Position numbers and translations under genes: made by a program. The notes under the pieces were generated by a model that saw only the letters and a list, made by a program, of their open reading frames with translations, did not search any database and was not told the origin of the DNA. Positions 26,642 to 35,699 of a DNA stretch of 64,000 nt are shown piece by piece; positions within the stretch are counted from its first letter, which is position 1; each line of letters begins with the position of its first letter. Source of the DNA: Microtetraspora glauca (GTDB lineage Bacteria; Actinomycetota; Actinomycetes; Streptosporangiales; Streptosporangiaceae); assembly GCA_001570385.1 (NCBI GenBank), contig BBYL01000014.1, forward strand, positions 240,159-304,158. Direction: 5' to 3'.

Positions 26642-27384
26642 GTCGCCGTTCCTTGGGGGGACACGCCGAGTGCGGCGAGCAGGGTCGAGTGGAGGGAGAC
26701 GAGCTCGGGATCGTCGCGGTGCCGGGGCCGCCGGGCCGTGACGAGCGACTCGTGCGCGATGCGCCCTTCGTCCAGGACGAGGACGCGGTCAGCGAGCAGC
26801 AGGGCCTCGTCCACGTCGTGGGTGACCAGCAGTACCGCGGGCCGGTGGACGGACCACAGCGTGAGGACGAGGTGGTGCATGGTGATCCGGGTCAGCGCGT
26901 CCAGGGCGCTGAACGGCTCGTCGAGGAGCAGCAGCTCCGGCTCACGCACGAGGGCCCGCGCCAGGCTGGCCCGCTGCGCCTCCCCGCCGGAGAGGGTGAG
27001 CGGCCAGGCGCCCGCCCGCGCGGTCAGGTCGACCTCCGCCAGGGCCGCGTCGGCCCGCGCCTTCGCGTCCGGCACGTGGAGGCCGAGCGTCACGTTGGCG
27101 TGCACCCGCCGCCACGGGACCAGCCGCGGCTCCTGGAACGCCACCGCGACCGATCCGGTGACGGCCACCTCGCCCGCGACCTCGTCGTCCAGTCCGGCGA
27201 GCGCCCGGAGCAGGGTCGACTTGCCCGAGCCGCTGCGGCCGAGGAGCGCGATGAACTCGCCCTCGGCGATCTCCAGATCGAGGCGGTCGAGCACGGTGCG
27301 GTCGCCGAACTCCCTGGTGAGGTCGCGGACGGCGGCCACCCGGCCCGCCGGAAGGGTCACGCCGCGATGAATTCCCGTCGCCAT
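26638..27384 (-). CDS. ssuB: Aliphatic sulfonate ABC transporter ATP-binding protein
   Basis: Energises sulfonate uptake. The 248-residue ATPase has Walker A GRSGSGKST, Q-loop AFQEPRLVPW, signature LSGGEAQRASLARAL, Walker B LLLLDEPFSALD and H-loop VTHDVDEAL. The start ATG is set by AAGGAGGG 8 nt upstream; it overlaps the ssuC 3' end by 28 nt. The alternative longer frame upstream is only the shadow of ssuC. Confidence 0.94.
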   Translation of the reverse strand: MATGIHRGVTLPAGRVAAVRDLTREFGDRTVLDRLDLEIAEGEFIALLGRSGSGKSTLLRALAGLDDEVAGEVAVTGSVAVAFQEPRLVPWRRVHANVTLGLHVPDAKARADAALAEVDLTARAGAWPLTLSGGEAQRASLARALVREPELLLLDEPFSALDALTRITMHHLVLTLWSVHRPAVLLVTHDVDEALLLADRVLVLDEGRIAHESLVTARRPRHRDDPELVSLHSTLLAALGVSPQGTAT

Positions 27385-28190
27385 GCCAGGGCCCTCCTTT
27401 CGATGAGTCGTACGAGTGCGTCCGTCAGCAGGCCGAGGGCGCTGTAGACGAGGAGGCCCACCACGATCACGTCGGTACGGAGGAACTCCCTGGCGTCGTT
27501 GATCAGGTAGCCCAGGCCGGCGTTCGCGTTGACCTGCTCGGCCACGATGAGCGCGAGCCAGGCGACCCCCAGGCTCTGCCGGAGGCCGACGAGCGTCTGC
27601 GGGAGCGCTCCGGGTAGCACGATGTGCCGGATGAGCCGGGCCCGGCCGAGTCTGATCGTCCGGGCGACCTCCGCCAGCTTGCCGTCCACGCCGCGGATCC
27701 CGGAGTAGGTGTTCAGGTAGAGCGGGAACGACACGGCGAGGGCCACCAGAAGGATCTTGGGCGCCTCTCCGATGCCGAACCAGAGAATGAACAGCGGGAT
27801 CAGCCCGAAGAACGGCAGCGCGCGCAGCATCTGCATGATCGGGTCGATCGCGTTCTCGCCCCTGCGGCTCAGTCCCGCGAGCAGGGCGAGGCCGACGCCC
27901 GCGACCGCTCCCACGGCGAAGCCGATCAGGACGCGCTGCAAGGAGACGGCGACGGCGGTGGGGAGCGTTCCTTGCCGGACGAGGTCGACGGCTGTCGTGG
28001 CGATCACGGATGGGGCGGCGAGCAGGCGCTCCGGGAGCAGTCCCGTGGCGCTGGCGAGCTGCCAGACCGCCACGAGAGCCAGCGGGCTGATCCAGCGCCG
28101 CCAGGCGTTGCCGGGCAGCCGCCGGGGCCGGGGACGAGGGCCGGGACGCGATGTCGTCCTGGCCGGTGTCCCCAGTTCGAGGACGGACAT
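27357..28190 (-). CDS. ssuC: Aliphatic sulfonate ABC transporter permease
   Basis: Membrane subunit with about six helices in 277 residues. Characteristic stretches are ISPLALVAVWQLASATGLLP near the N-terminus, ALPFFGLIPLFILWFGIGE, the EAA loop KLAEVARTIRLGR with LPGALPQTLVGLRQSLG, and VAEQVNANAGLGYLI. First gene of the operon; the ATG lies about 33 nt after the predicted transcription start. Confidence 0.94.
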   Translation of the reverse strand: MSVLELGTPARTTSRPGPRPRPRRLPGNAWRRWISPLALVAVWQLASATGLLPERLLAAPSVIATTAVDLVRQGTLPTAVAVSLQRVLIGFAVGAVAGVGLALLAGLSRRGENAIDPIMQMLRALPFFGLIPLFILWFGIGEAPKILLVALAVSFPLYLNTYSGIRGVDGKLAEVARTIRLGRARLIRHIVLPGALPQTLVGLRQSLGVAWLALIVAEQVNANAGLGYLINDAREFLRTDVIVVGLLVYSALGLLTDALVRLIERRALAWRREFIAA

Positions 28191-28229
28191 CGGGAAACCT
28201 CGCAGGGGCCGGTGGATCGGTCATCCACA

Positions 28230-28257
28230 GGATTACCCATATTCCCTACTTGGTCAA
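28230..28257 (-). promoter_or_regulatory. Candidate ssu operon promoter
   Basis: On the minus strand TTGACC (28257-28252) and TAATCC (28235-28230) are separated by 16 nt. The plus strand shows ACCCAT-N16-ATGGGT over the same stretch, which may be an operator for sulfur-source control. Confidence 0.5.
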
Positions 28258-28330
28258 TGGGTTTTTAAGCGGTGTCGGGTTTCGCCGTAAAGTTCCGCGT
28301 GAACATCCGTCCGACCTGGCGAGGCTGCGA

Positions 28331-28621
28331 ATGAGCGTGCTGATCGACCGGCCCAACTGGCCCGGACCCCGCGGACTCCTCTGGTCGCACCTCGTCAGCG
28401 ATCATTCGTACGAGGAGCTGCACGGCTTCGCCCGCGTCCTCGGCGTGCCGCCGCGCGCCTTCGACCGCGACCACTACGACGTCCCCGAGACCGTCTACGA
28501 CCAGGCCGTCCTGCTGGGCGCCGTGGCGGTGTCGAGCCGGGAGCTCGTCTTCCGCCTCAGGGCCTCTGGCCTGCGCCGGCCCAAGCGGCTTCCCCTGGCC
28601 AAGCGGTCGCCGGCCGGGTGA
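28331..28621 (+). CDS. DUF4031 domain protein
   Basis: A 96-residue small protein with the DUF4031 pattern: SVLIDRPNWPGPRGLLWSHL, SYEELHGFARVLGVP, FDRDHYDVPETVYDQAV and a basic end LRASGLRRPKRLPLAKR. The family is widespread in actinobacteria and has no known function. ATG start chosen at the beginning of the conserved region; a TAAAGT box lies at 28288-28293. Confidence 0.88.
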   Translation: MSVLIDRPNWPGPRGLLWSHLVSDHSYEELHGFARVLGVPPRAFDRDHYDVPETVYDQAVLLGAVAVSSRELVFRLRASGLRRPKRLPLAKRSPAG

Positions 28622-28707
28622 CTCCGGCTCCCTCGCCCGGCCCCCCTCATGCGCGGTGGTCAGCCGAGCGGGACCGGTTCCCCGCCCCGGTGCTCCCAGG
28701 CGGCCGG

Positions 28708-29328
28708 TCAGGCGAGTGAGGCAAGCTCCCTGGCGATGTTCTCCCTGGCCCTGGCCTCCCAGAGCGCCCGGCCGGTGGCCGTGCCGTACAGATGGGGGTG
28801 CTCAAGGAGTCGCCGGAGCACGTGCGAGCGCCCCGCGCGGAACAGCGCGTCGGGCACGTCCCGGTACTCCTCGCGTACGGCGTTCGCGTACGCCGTGTAG
28901 CCGGGCCACGCGCCGCCCAGGACGGACAGGTCGGCGTCGCACAGAACGGCGGCGTTGGCGTCACCGGGCTCGTAGGCGTGCGCCGACGTCACCCGCACCA
29001 GCCGCGCGACCTCGCGGACGAGGTCGTCCGGCGCCCCGCAGGCGGCCAGCCGGGCCTGCGCGAGCTGGGCGCTCCGCTCCTCGTCCCATCCGGGCCGCCC
29101 GTCGTACACCGCGTCGTGGAACCAGGCGGCCAGCCGTACGGCGCCCGGGTCGTCGGCGTGCCCGGCGAGCGGCTCGACGGCGGCGAGGACGGCGTCGAGG
29201 TGCGCGGTCGTGTGGTAGCGCCGGTGCGGCTCCGCCCAGCGCGCGATCAGCTCGGCGCGCAGCGCGTCCGCGCACGGGGAGGCGGCGAGGTCCAGGGACG
29301 CCGGAGGACGGAGGGCGGGCTGCTCCAT
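28708..29328 (-). CDS. HD-domain protein, predicted metal-dependent phosphohydrolase
   Basis: A 206-residue cytoplasmic protein. HD-superfamily ligands are seen in RRYHTTAHLDAVL and AAWFHDAVYDGR, with a later D in LCDADLSVLGG. The substrate is unknown; related proteins are annotated only as HD superfamily hydrolases. The ATG at 29328 is preferred because a minus-strand TAAGGT box (29341-29336) lies 7 nt upstream, fitting a leaderless transcript; ten more residues are possible from an upstream start. Confidence 0.85.
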   Translation of the reverse strand: MEQPALRPPASLDLAASPCADALRAELIARWAEPHRRYHTTAHLDAVLAAVEPLAGHADDPGAVRLAAWFHDAVYDGRPGWDEERSAQLAQARLAACGAPDDLVREVARLVRVTSAHAYEPGDANAAVLCDADLSVLGGAWPGYTAYANAVREEYRDVPDALFRAGRSHVLRRLLEHPHLYGTATGRALWEARARENIARELASLA

Positions 29329-29402
29329 GCCCGCGACCTTATCGCCGAATCCGGGCAATCCGTCGGGGACGGCCGGTCATCAGATCTCCTTGAGCGTGGA
29401 GA

Positions 29403-29459
29403 CCCCCGCCTTCGGGCGGGGGAGGAAACGCGGCCCGATGCCGCACCCCGAGGGGTGCG
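29403..29459 (+). other. Two GC hairpins, the first resembling an IS200/IS605-type right end
   Basis: CCCCCGCC-TTCG-GGCGGGGG followed by GAGGAAACG resembles the hairpin plus GAGGA that closes many TnpB-associated elements and their guide RNAs. A second 8-bp stem CGCACCCC-GA-GGGGTGCG follows. No tnpB or tnpA is present, so this could be a transposon scar, or simply a terminator. Confidence 0.35.
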
Positions 29460-29700
29460 CGCCTTCGGCCTGAGCGTTCCACATCCGCTCCCGCTGCTCG
29501 CCGTCCTGCCGCACTGGGGCGCGGCCGCGGCCCCGATCTCCCCTGGCTACTGGGCCGTCCGCGGCCTGCGCGCCGCCCTCGCGGGCGACGTCCGCACGTC
29601 CGTCGCGGCCTGCAGCACGCTGCTCGCCGTGGCTCTGGCCTGTGGCGCTCTGGCCTCGGCACGCCTGCGGGGCCGCGGCGGACGGCTGGTGGCTCTCTAA
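29457..29700 (+). pseudogene. 3' remnant of an ABC-2 type transporter permease
   Basis: The plus frame ending at 29700 reads LLAVLPHWGAAAAPISPGYWAVRGLRAALAG, then a hydrophobic helix (LLAVALACGALASARL) and a basic end. This is the pattern of the last two helices of ABC-2 efflux permeases. The frame remains open upstream but there it is antisense to the HD gene and unlike a permease, so about 80 C-terminal residues survive of a protein of normally 250 or more. Confidence 0.6.
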
Positions 29701-29790
29701 CGCGAGAACGGCCGGAGCTGCAGAGCAACTCATACGAATCCATCCGGTGTTTGGCGAAATCGACCACAGTCAGGCGAGGGGCGGTGGACG

Positions 29791-29796
29791 TAGCCT
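29791..29796 (+). promoter_or_regulatory. -10-like box TAGCCT, leaderless start of the Cox-like module
   Basis: TAGCCT ends 6 nt before the GTG at 29803. No ribosome binding site is present. Confidence 0.45.
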
Positions 29797-29802
29797 GACT
29801 GT

Positions 29803-30772
29803 GTGTCGCAGACGAACCAGCCGATGGACCAGTGGACGGACCGGGCACCGGCGGCGGGCGCCGGTCGGATGACCGGGAGGGCGGCGGAGATCGACTCGCC
29901 CGGCAAGCTGGCCACGCTGCTGGAGGAGCACGACTACCTGGCCGACGAGGGGCTGGCGACGGCGGCGTTCCTCGCCCTGCGGATGGGGCGCCCGCTCTTC
30001 CTGGAGGGCGAGGCGGGAGTCGGCAAGACCGAGCTGGCCAAGACGCTCTCGGCGATCCTTTCCGCCCCGTTGATCAGGTTGCAGTGCTACGAGGGGCTGG
30101 ACGCCGCCCAGGCGCTCTACGACTGGGACTTCGCCCGCCAGTTGCTGCACCTGAAGGCAGCCGAGGCGGCCGGGGTCACCGACGTCCGGGCGCTGGAGGG
30201 CGAGATCTACGACCGGAGGTTCCTGATCGCCCGGCCGCTGCTGCGCGCTCTGGAGACCCGGCCGTGCGTGCTGCTGGTGGACGAGATCGACCGGGCGGAC
30301 GACGAGTTCGAGGCGTTCCTGCTGGAGGTCCTGTCCGACTTCACGATCTCGGTGCCCGAGCTGGGCACGATCAGGGCCGAGACGCCGCCGGTCGTGGTCG
30401 TGACCTCCAACCGCACCCGCGAGGTGCACGAGGCGCTCAAGCGGCGCTGCCTGTACCACTGGATCGAGCACCCCGGGTTCGAGCGCGAGGTGGCGATCCT
30501 GCTGCGGCGGCTGCCCGCGTGTACGGAGGAGCTCGCCGCCGAGGTGGCCGACGCGGCGGGACGCCTGCGCGGGGCCGACCTGGTCAAGCCGCCCGGTGTG
30601 GCCGAGACGCTCGACTGGACGGAGGCGCTGCTCACGCTCGGGGCCTCCCGGCTCAGCCCCGACCTGGCGGCGGTCACCCTCGGCGCGCTGCTCAAATACC
30701 GCGAGGACCAGGAGACCGTACGCCGGAACGGCCTGCTGGGCGCCGCGCTCCCGGGAAGCGCGGGCGGCGGCC

Positions 30773-30780
<8 letters not shown>
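29803..30780 (+). CDS. MoxR/CoxD-type AAA+ ATPase
   Basis: A 325-residue AAA+ protein with Walker A GEAGVGKTE (Lys75), Walker B VLLVDEIDRADDEFEAFLLE, sensor VVVTSNRTREVHEALKRRC and a C-terminal lid. In CO dehydrogenase operons the CoxD member helps insert copper and sulfur into the molybdenum site. Together with the next three overlapping genes it resembles coxD-coxE-coxF plus mobA/mocA. No molybdenum hydroxylase subunit genes are in the window, so the client protein is unknown. Confidence 0.88.
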
Positions 30781-32042
<1,262 letters not shown>

Positions 32043-32050
<8 letters not shown>

Positions 32051-33158
32051 CGTGCTGTCCCAGATCGTGCGCTGGTGGGAGGCGGGGGAGCGGTTCGGCC
32101 TCGCCACGGTGGTCGGGACGTTCCGTAGCGCGCCACGGCCGCCCGGCGCGTCCATGGCCGTGCTCGGCGACGAGGCCACCGGCAGCGTCTCCGGCGGCTG
32201 CGTCGAGGGCGCGGTCTACGAGCTGGCCCAGCAGGTCGTCGGCGACGGCACGCCCGTGCTCCAGCGTTACGGCGTCAGCGACGACGACGCGTTCTCCGTG
32301 GGGCTGACCTGCGGCGGCATCATCGACGTGTTCGTCGAACCGGTCTCGCGCGAGACCTATCCGGAGCTGGGGGAGATCGCCGCCTCCATCGAGCGCCGCG
32401 AACCGGTCGCGGTGGCGACGATCGTCTCCGGGCCGGGCCGGATCGGCGCCCGCCGCGTCGTCCGGGCGGACGGCGCCTCGGGCACGCTCGGCTCCTCCCG
32501 GCTGGACGACGCGGTGGACGACGACGCCCGCGGCATGCTCGCGCAGGGACTCACCGGGGTCCGCCGGTACGGGCCCGAGGGCGAGCGGCGGCTGGACGAC
32601 CTCCAGGTCTTCGTGCAGTCGTTCGCGCCGTCCCCGCGCATGCTGGTGTTCGGGGCCATCGACTTCGCCGCGGCGGTCGCGAGGATCGGCAAGTTCCTCG
32701 GCTACCACGTGGTGGTCTGCGACGCCCGCCCGGTCTTCGCGACGGCCAGGCGCTTCCCCGATGCCGACGAGGTCGTGGTGAAGTGGCCGCACGACTACCT
32801 GTCCACGGCCGTGGTGGACGAGCGGACCGTGATCTGCGTCCTCACCCACGACCCCAAGTTCGACGTCCCGCTGCTGGAGGTCGCGCTGCGCACTCCGGCG
32901 GCGTACGTGGGGGCCATGGGGTCGCGGCGCACCCACGAGGACCGGCTGCGCAGGCTGCGCGAGGCGGGCATCGCGGAGGCGGAGCTGGCCCGGCTGCGCT
33001 CGCCGATCGGGCTGGACCTCGGCGCGCGTACGCCCGAGGAGACGGCGGTGTCGATCGCGGCCGAGCTGATCCAGCTCCGGTGGGGCGGTTCGGGCCGTGC
33101 GCTCACCGAGACCACGGGCCGCATCCACGGCGACGGCGAGGCACATGGGCACGGCTGA
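32043..33158 (+). CDS. XdhC/CoxF family protein
   Basis: A 371-residue protein of the XdhC/CoxI family that supports maturation of molybdenum hydroxylases by handling the sulfurated cofactor. The N-terminal XdhC domain shows TVVGTFRSAPRPPGASMAV and GSVSGGCVEGAVYE with the conserved cysteine; the C-terminal Rossmann-like domain has VCVLTHDPKFDVPLLEVAL and AYVGAMGSRRTHEDRL. ATG start overlaps the VWA stop by 8 nt and its own end overlaps the next gene by 14 nt. Confidence 0.92.
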
Positions 33159-33729
33159 CCGGGGCGCCGTCGCGGGCCTCCTGCTGGCGGCGGGGTCGGG
33201 GCGCAGGATGGGCGCGCCCAAGGCTCTGGTCGAGTTCGAGGGCGAGCGGCTCGCCGACCGGGGCGTGCGGCTGCTCGCGGAGGGTGGTTGCGACCCCGTC
33301 CTGATCGTGGTCGGGGCCGTCGCGGTCCAGGTGGCGGGCGCGATTGCCGTGCCCAACCCGGACTGGGCCACCGGCATGGGCTCGTCGCTGCGCGCGGGCC
33401 TCGACGCGCTGCCCGGCTCGGCCCGCGCGGTGGTGATCGCCCTCGTGGACCAGCCGCTGGTCCGCCCGGAGGCCGTGCGCCGGCTGATCGAGGCGTTCCG
33501 CGCGGGCGCCACCGTCGCCGTGGCGGCGTACGGAGGCGCGCCGCGCAACCCCGTGCTCATCGCGCGCGAGCACTTCGCCGAGGTGTCCGCGCTCGCGGAG
33601 GGAGACGTGGGGGCCCGCCCCTTCCTGCGCGCGCGCGGCGAGCTGGTGACCCGGGTGCCCTGCGACGACGTGGGGGATCCGGCCGACCTCGACACCCCCG
33701 AGGACCTGCGCGCGATGGAAGGCCGCTGA
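33145..33729 (+). CDS. MobA/MocA-like nucleotidyltransferase
   Basis: A 194-residue NTP transferase with the activating loop LLLAAGSGRRMGAPKAL, VVIALVDQPLVRPEAV and GDVGARPFL. Such proteins couple CMP or GMP to molybdopterin; the MocA type makes the cytosine dinucleotide cofactor used by xanthine and CO dehydrogenase relatives. The location after XdhC supports that role. ATG start overlaps the XdhC gene by 14 nt. Confidence 0.88.
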   Translation: MGTADRGAVAGLLLAAGSGRRMGAPKALVEFEGERLADRGVRLLAEGGCDPVLIVVGAVAVQVAGAIAVPNPDWATGMGSSLRAGLDALPGSARAVVIALVDQPLVRPEAVRRLIEAFRAGATVAVAAYGGAPRNPVLIAREHFAEVSALAEGDVGARPFLRARGELVTRVPCDDVGDPADLDTPEDLRAMEGR

Positions 33730-33944
33730 CTCCCGCGAATCACCCGATCGCCCGAGGCGGCGGCGTCTTCCGGTTCCGCGGTTCCCGCGATCCGGGGGCG
33801 ACACCTTGCCGTGCCCGGCGGAGTGGTCCGCGTTCCCCGCCTGCCGTGGCCGAGGTTGGCCGCCGGGCGCGCGAATCGTTAGCCTTGGCCCGAGGAAACG
33901 GAACATCATTCGGTTTCGGTGCTGCGCGCGGAAGGACGTACGGG

Positions 33945-34979
33945 ATGCGGATCGGAATGGCCCTCAACTACGCCGGGGGTTTCAAGGAGACCGTCGCCGA
34001 GCTGGCCGACTACGAGAAGGCCGGGCTGGACGTCGTCTTCGTCGCCGAGGCGTACAGCTTCGACGCGGTCAGCCAGATGGGCTACATCGCCGCGAGGACC
34101 GAGCGGCTCCAGATCGCCTCGGGCATCCTGCCGATCTACTCCCGCACCCCGGCGCTCCTCGCGATGACGGCCGCCGGGATGGACTACGTCTCCGACGGCC
34201 GCTTCACGCTCGGCCTCGGCGCCTCCGGCCCGCAGGTCATCGAGGGCTTCCACGGGGTGCCGTACACCGCGCCGCTCGGCCGTACCCGCGAGGTCATCGA
34301 GATCTGCCGCAAGGTCTGGCGGCGGGAGCGGCTGCAGTACGCCGGGAAGCACTACACGCTGCCGCTGGAGGGCGGCACCGGCCTCGGCAAGCCGCTCAAG
34401 CTGATCAACCACCCGGTGCGGGAGCGCATCCCGATCGTGCTCGCCGCCATCGGGCCCAAGAACGTCGAGCTGGCCGCAGAACTGGCCGAGGGCTGGGAGC
34501 CGATCTTCTTCGTCCCGGAGAAGGCGGCCGACGTGTGGGGCGCGTCCCTGGCCGCGGGCCGGGCGCGGCGCGACCCGTCGCTCGGCGAGCTCGACGTCAT
34601 CGCCCAGGCGTTCCTCGCGATCGGCGACGACGTGGAGGGCATCCGCGAGCTGGGCCGCCCGATGGCCGCGCTCTACATCGGCGGCATGGGGGCCAAGGGC
34701 AAGAACTTCTACAACGACCTGGCTCGCCGCTACGGCTACGAGAAGGAGGCCGAGCAGATCCAGGAGCTCTACCTCCAGGGCAAGAAGGACGAGGCCGCCG
34801 CCCTGGTCCCGGCCGAGCTGCTGGAGCGGATGTCCCTGATCGGCTCCGAGGGCCATGTGCGCGAGCGGGTGGCGGCGATGCGGGAGGCCGGGGTGACCAC
34901 CATCAACGTCGCGCCGATCGCGGGCACCCACGCGGAACGTCTCGCCCTGATCGAGAAGATCAGGGACATCGCGGCGTAA
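33945..34979 (+). CDS. LLM-class (probably F420-dependent) oxidoreductase
   Basis: A 344-residue TIM-barrel protein of the luciferase-like group. MRIGMALNYAGGFKETVAEL opens the barrel; RTERLQIASGILPIYSRTPA and GRFTLGLGASGPQVIEGFHG are the usual cofactor-region motifs, and VRERVAAMREAGVTTINV is near the end. Actinobacterial members of this branch mostly use F420. The ATG has GAAGGA 8 nt upstream, and TAGCCT at 33880 may be the -10 box. It is not clearly tied to the Cox-like genes 215 nt upstream. Confidence 0.87.
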   Translation: MRIGMALNYAGGFKETVAELADYEKAGLDVVFVAEAYSFDAVSQMGYIAARTERLQIASGILPIYSRTPALLAMTAAGMDYVSDGRFTLGLGASGPQVIEGFHGVPYTAPLGRTREVIEICRKVWRRERLQYAGKHYTLPLEGGTGLGKPLKLINHPVRERIPIVLAAIGPKNVELAAELAEGWEPIFFVPEKAADVWGASLAAGRARRDPSLGELDVIAQAFLAIGDDVEGIRELGRPMAALYIGGMGAKGKNFYNDLARRYGYEKEAEQIQELYLQGKKDEAAALVPAELLERMSLIGSEGHVRERVAAMREAGVTTINVAPIAGTHAERLALIEKIRDIAA

Positions 34980-35045
34980 CGGCCCGCCCGGCGGCGTCAC
35001 CCGTGCCGTACCTGACCTTGGTGGTGATGACCAGGTCGTCGCGGC

Positions 35046-35063
35046 GCCGGCCCGGAGGCCGGC
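35046..35063. terminator. Hairpin between the convergent LLM and TetR genes
   Basis: GCCGGCC-CGGA-GGCCGGC, a 7-bp perfect stem, sits just beyond the 3' end of the TetR gene and can serve both strands. Confidence 0.55.
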
Positions 35064-35072
35064 GGTCACGGC

Positions 35073-35621
35073 TCAGGGGCGCAGGCAGGCGGAGAAGACG
35101 GCGGTGAGCCTGGCCTCCACGGCCGCCTGGTCGGCGTCGCGGAGCGGCTCCGGGCCGAGCAGGCGGCGCAGTGAGCTGACGCCGAGGATGAACGTCACCG
35201 CGAGCGCGGCCCGCTCCCTCGGGCGCGGGCCGGTCAGCCGCTCGGCGATCGCGCCGATCATGGCGTCCTCGACCCGCGCCCGGAGCACCGCTCTGATCTC
35301 CGGGCTGTTCCCCGCGCGGTCGATCGTGCGGGTGAGCTGCTCGACCGTCCCGGTGCTCAGCCGCGCCGCCATCCGAGCCGCCAGCCGGGCGGGCAGTCCC
35401 TCGGGGTCGCCCTCTATGACGGCCTCAAGCGTCGAGCCCGTCGCGACCACCTGGGCGAACAGGCCCGCCTTGGTGCCGAAGTATCGGTTGATCAGGGACA
35501 CGTTGGCGTCGGCCGCGGCGGCGATCATCCGCATCGTGACCTGCTCGTAGCCGTGTTCGGCGAACAGCTCCCTGCCCGCCTCCAGGATCCGCCGGCTGGT
35601 CGCGGCACGATCTCTCGCCAT
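35073..35621 (-). CDS. TetR-family transcriptional regulator
   Basis: A 182-residue repressor. The helix-turn-helix covers about residues 5-50: SRRILEAGRELFAEHGY, VTMRMIAAAADANVSLINRYF. The C-terminal ligand domain is not assignable. It is divergent from an MFS exporter with 78 nt between starts, and a CCTTAG/CTAAGG repeat overlaps the exporter's transcription start, so it very probably represses that gene. The ATG at 35621 is preferred; TAGGGT lies 8 nt upstream. Confidence 0.92.
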   Translation of the reverse strand: MARDRAATSRRILEAGRELFAEHGYEQVTMRMIAAAADANVSLINRYFGTKAGLFAQVVATGSTLEAVIEGDPEGLPARLAARMAARLSTGTVEQLTRTIDRAGNSPEIRAVLRARVEDAMIGAIAERLTGPRPRERAALAVTFILGVSSLRRLLGPEPLRDADQAAVEARLTAVFSACLRP

Positions 35622-35641
35622 GAGGGGCCACCCTAACGGGT

Positions 35642-35670
35642 TTGACATGTAAACAAGCGTCTACTAATCC
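35642..35670 (+). promoter_or_regulatory. Strong sigma-70-type promoter of the MFS gene
   Basis: TTGACA at 35642-35647 and TAATCC at 35665-35670 with 17-nt spacing. The best consensus promoter in the window, in a locally AT-rich stretch. Confidence 0.75.
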
Positions 35671-35689
35671 TTAGAAGAACTAACTAAGG
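35669..35689. promoter_or_regulatory. Probable TetR operator
   Basis: CCTTAG-N9-CTAAGG, perfect 6-bp arms, starts at the end of the -10 box and covers the expected start point near 35677. A bound repressor would block initiation. Confidence 0.65.
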
Positions 35690-35699
35690 TGGGGGATCC

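Larger units (their letters stand above)
29329..29802. other. Rearranged 474-nt region between the HD gene and the Cox-like module
   Basis: It holds two strong hairpins (29403-29422 and 29442-29459), a truncated permease fragment (29457-29700) and the promoter of the next gene. I see no intact gene here. Confidence 0.7.

Noticed and set aside
28792..29456. Upstream part of the open frame that ends in the permease remnant
   Set aside because: It is antisense to the HD-domain gene and shows no permease helices; only the segment after about 29457 resembles a protein family.
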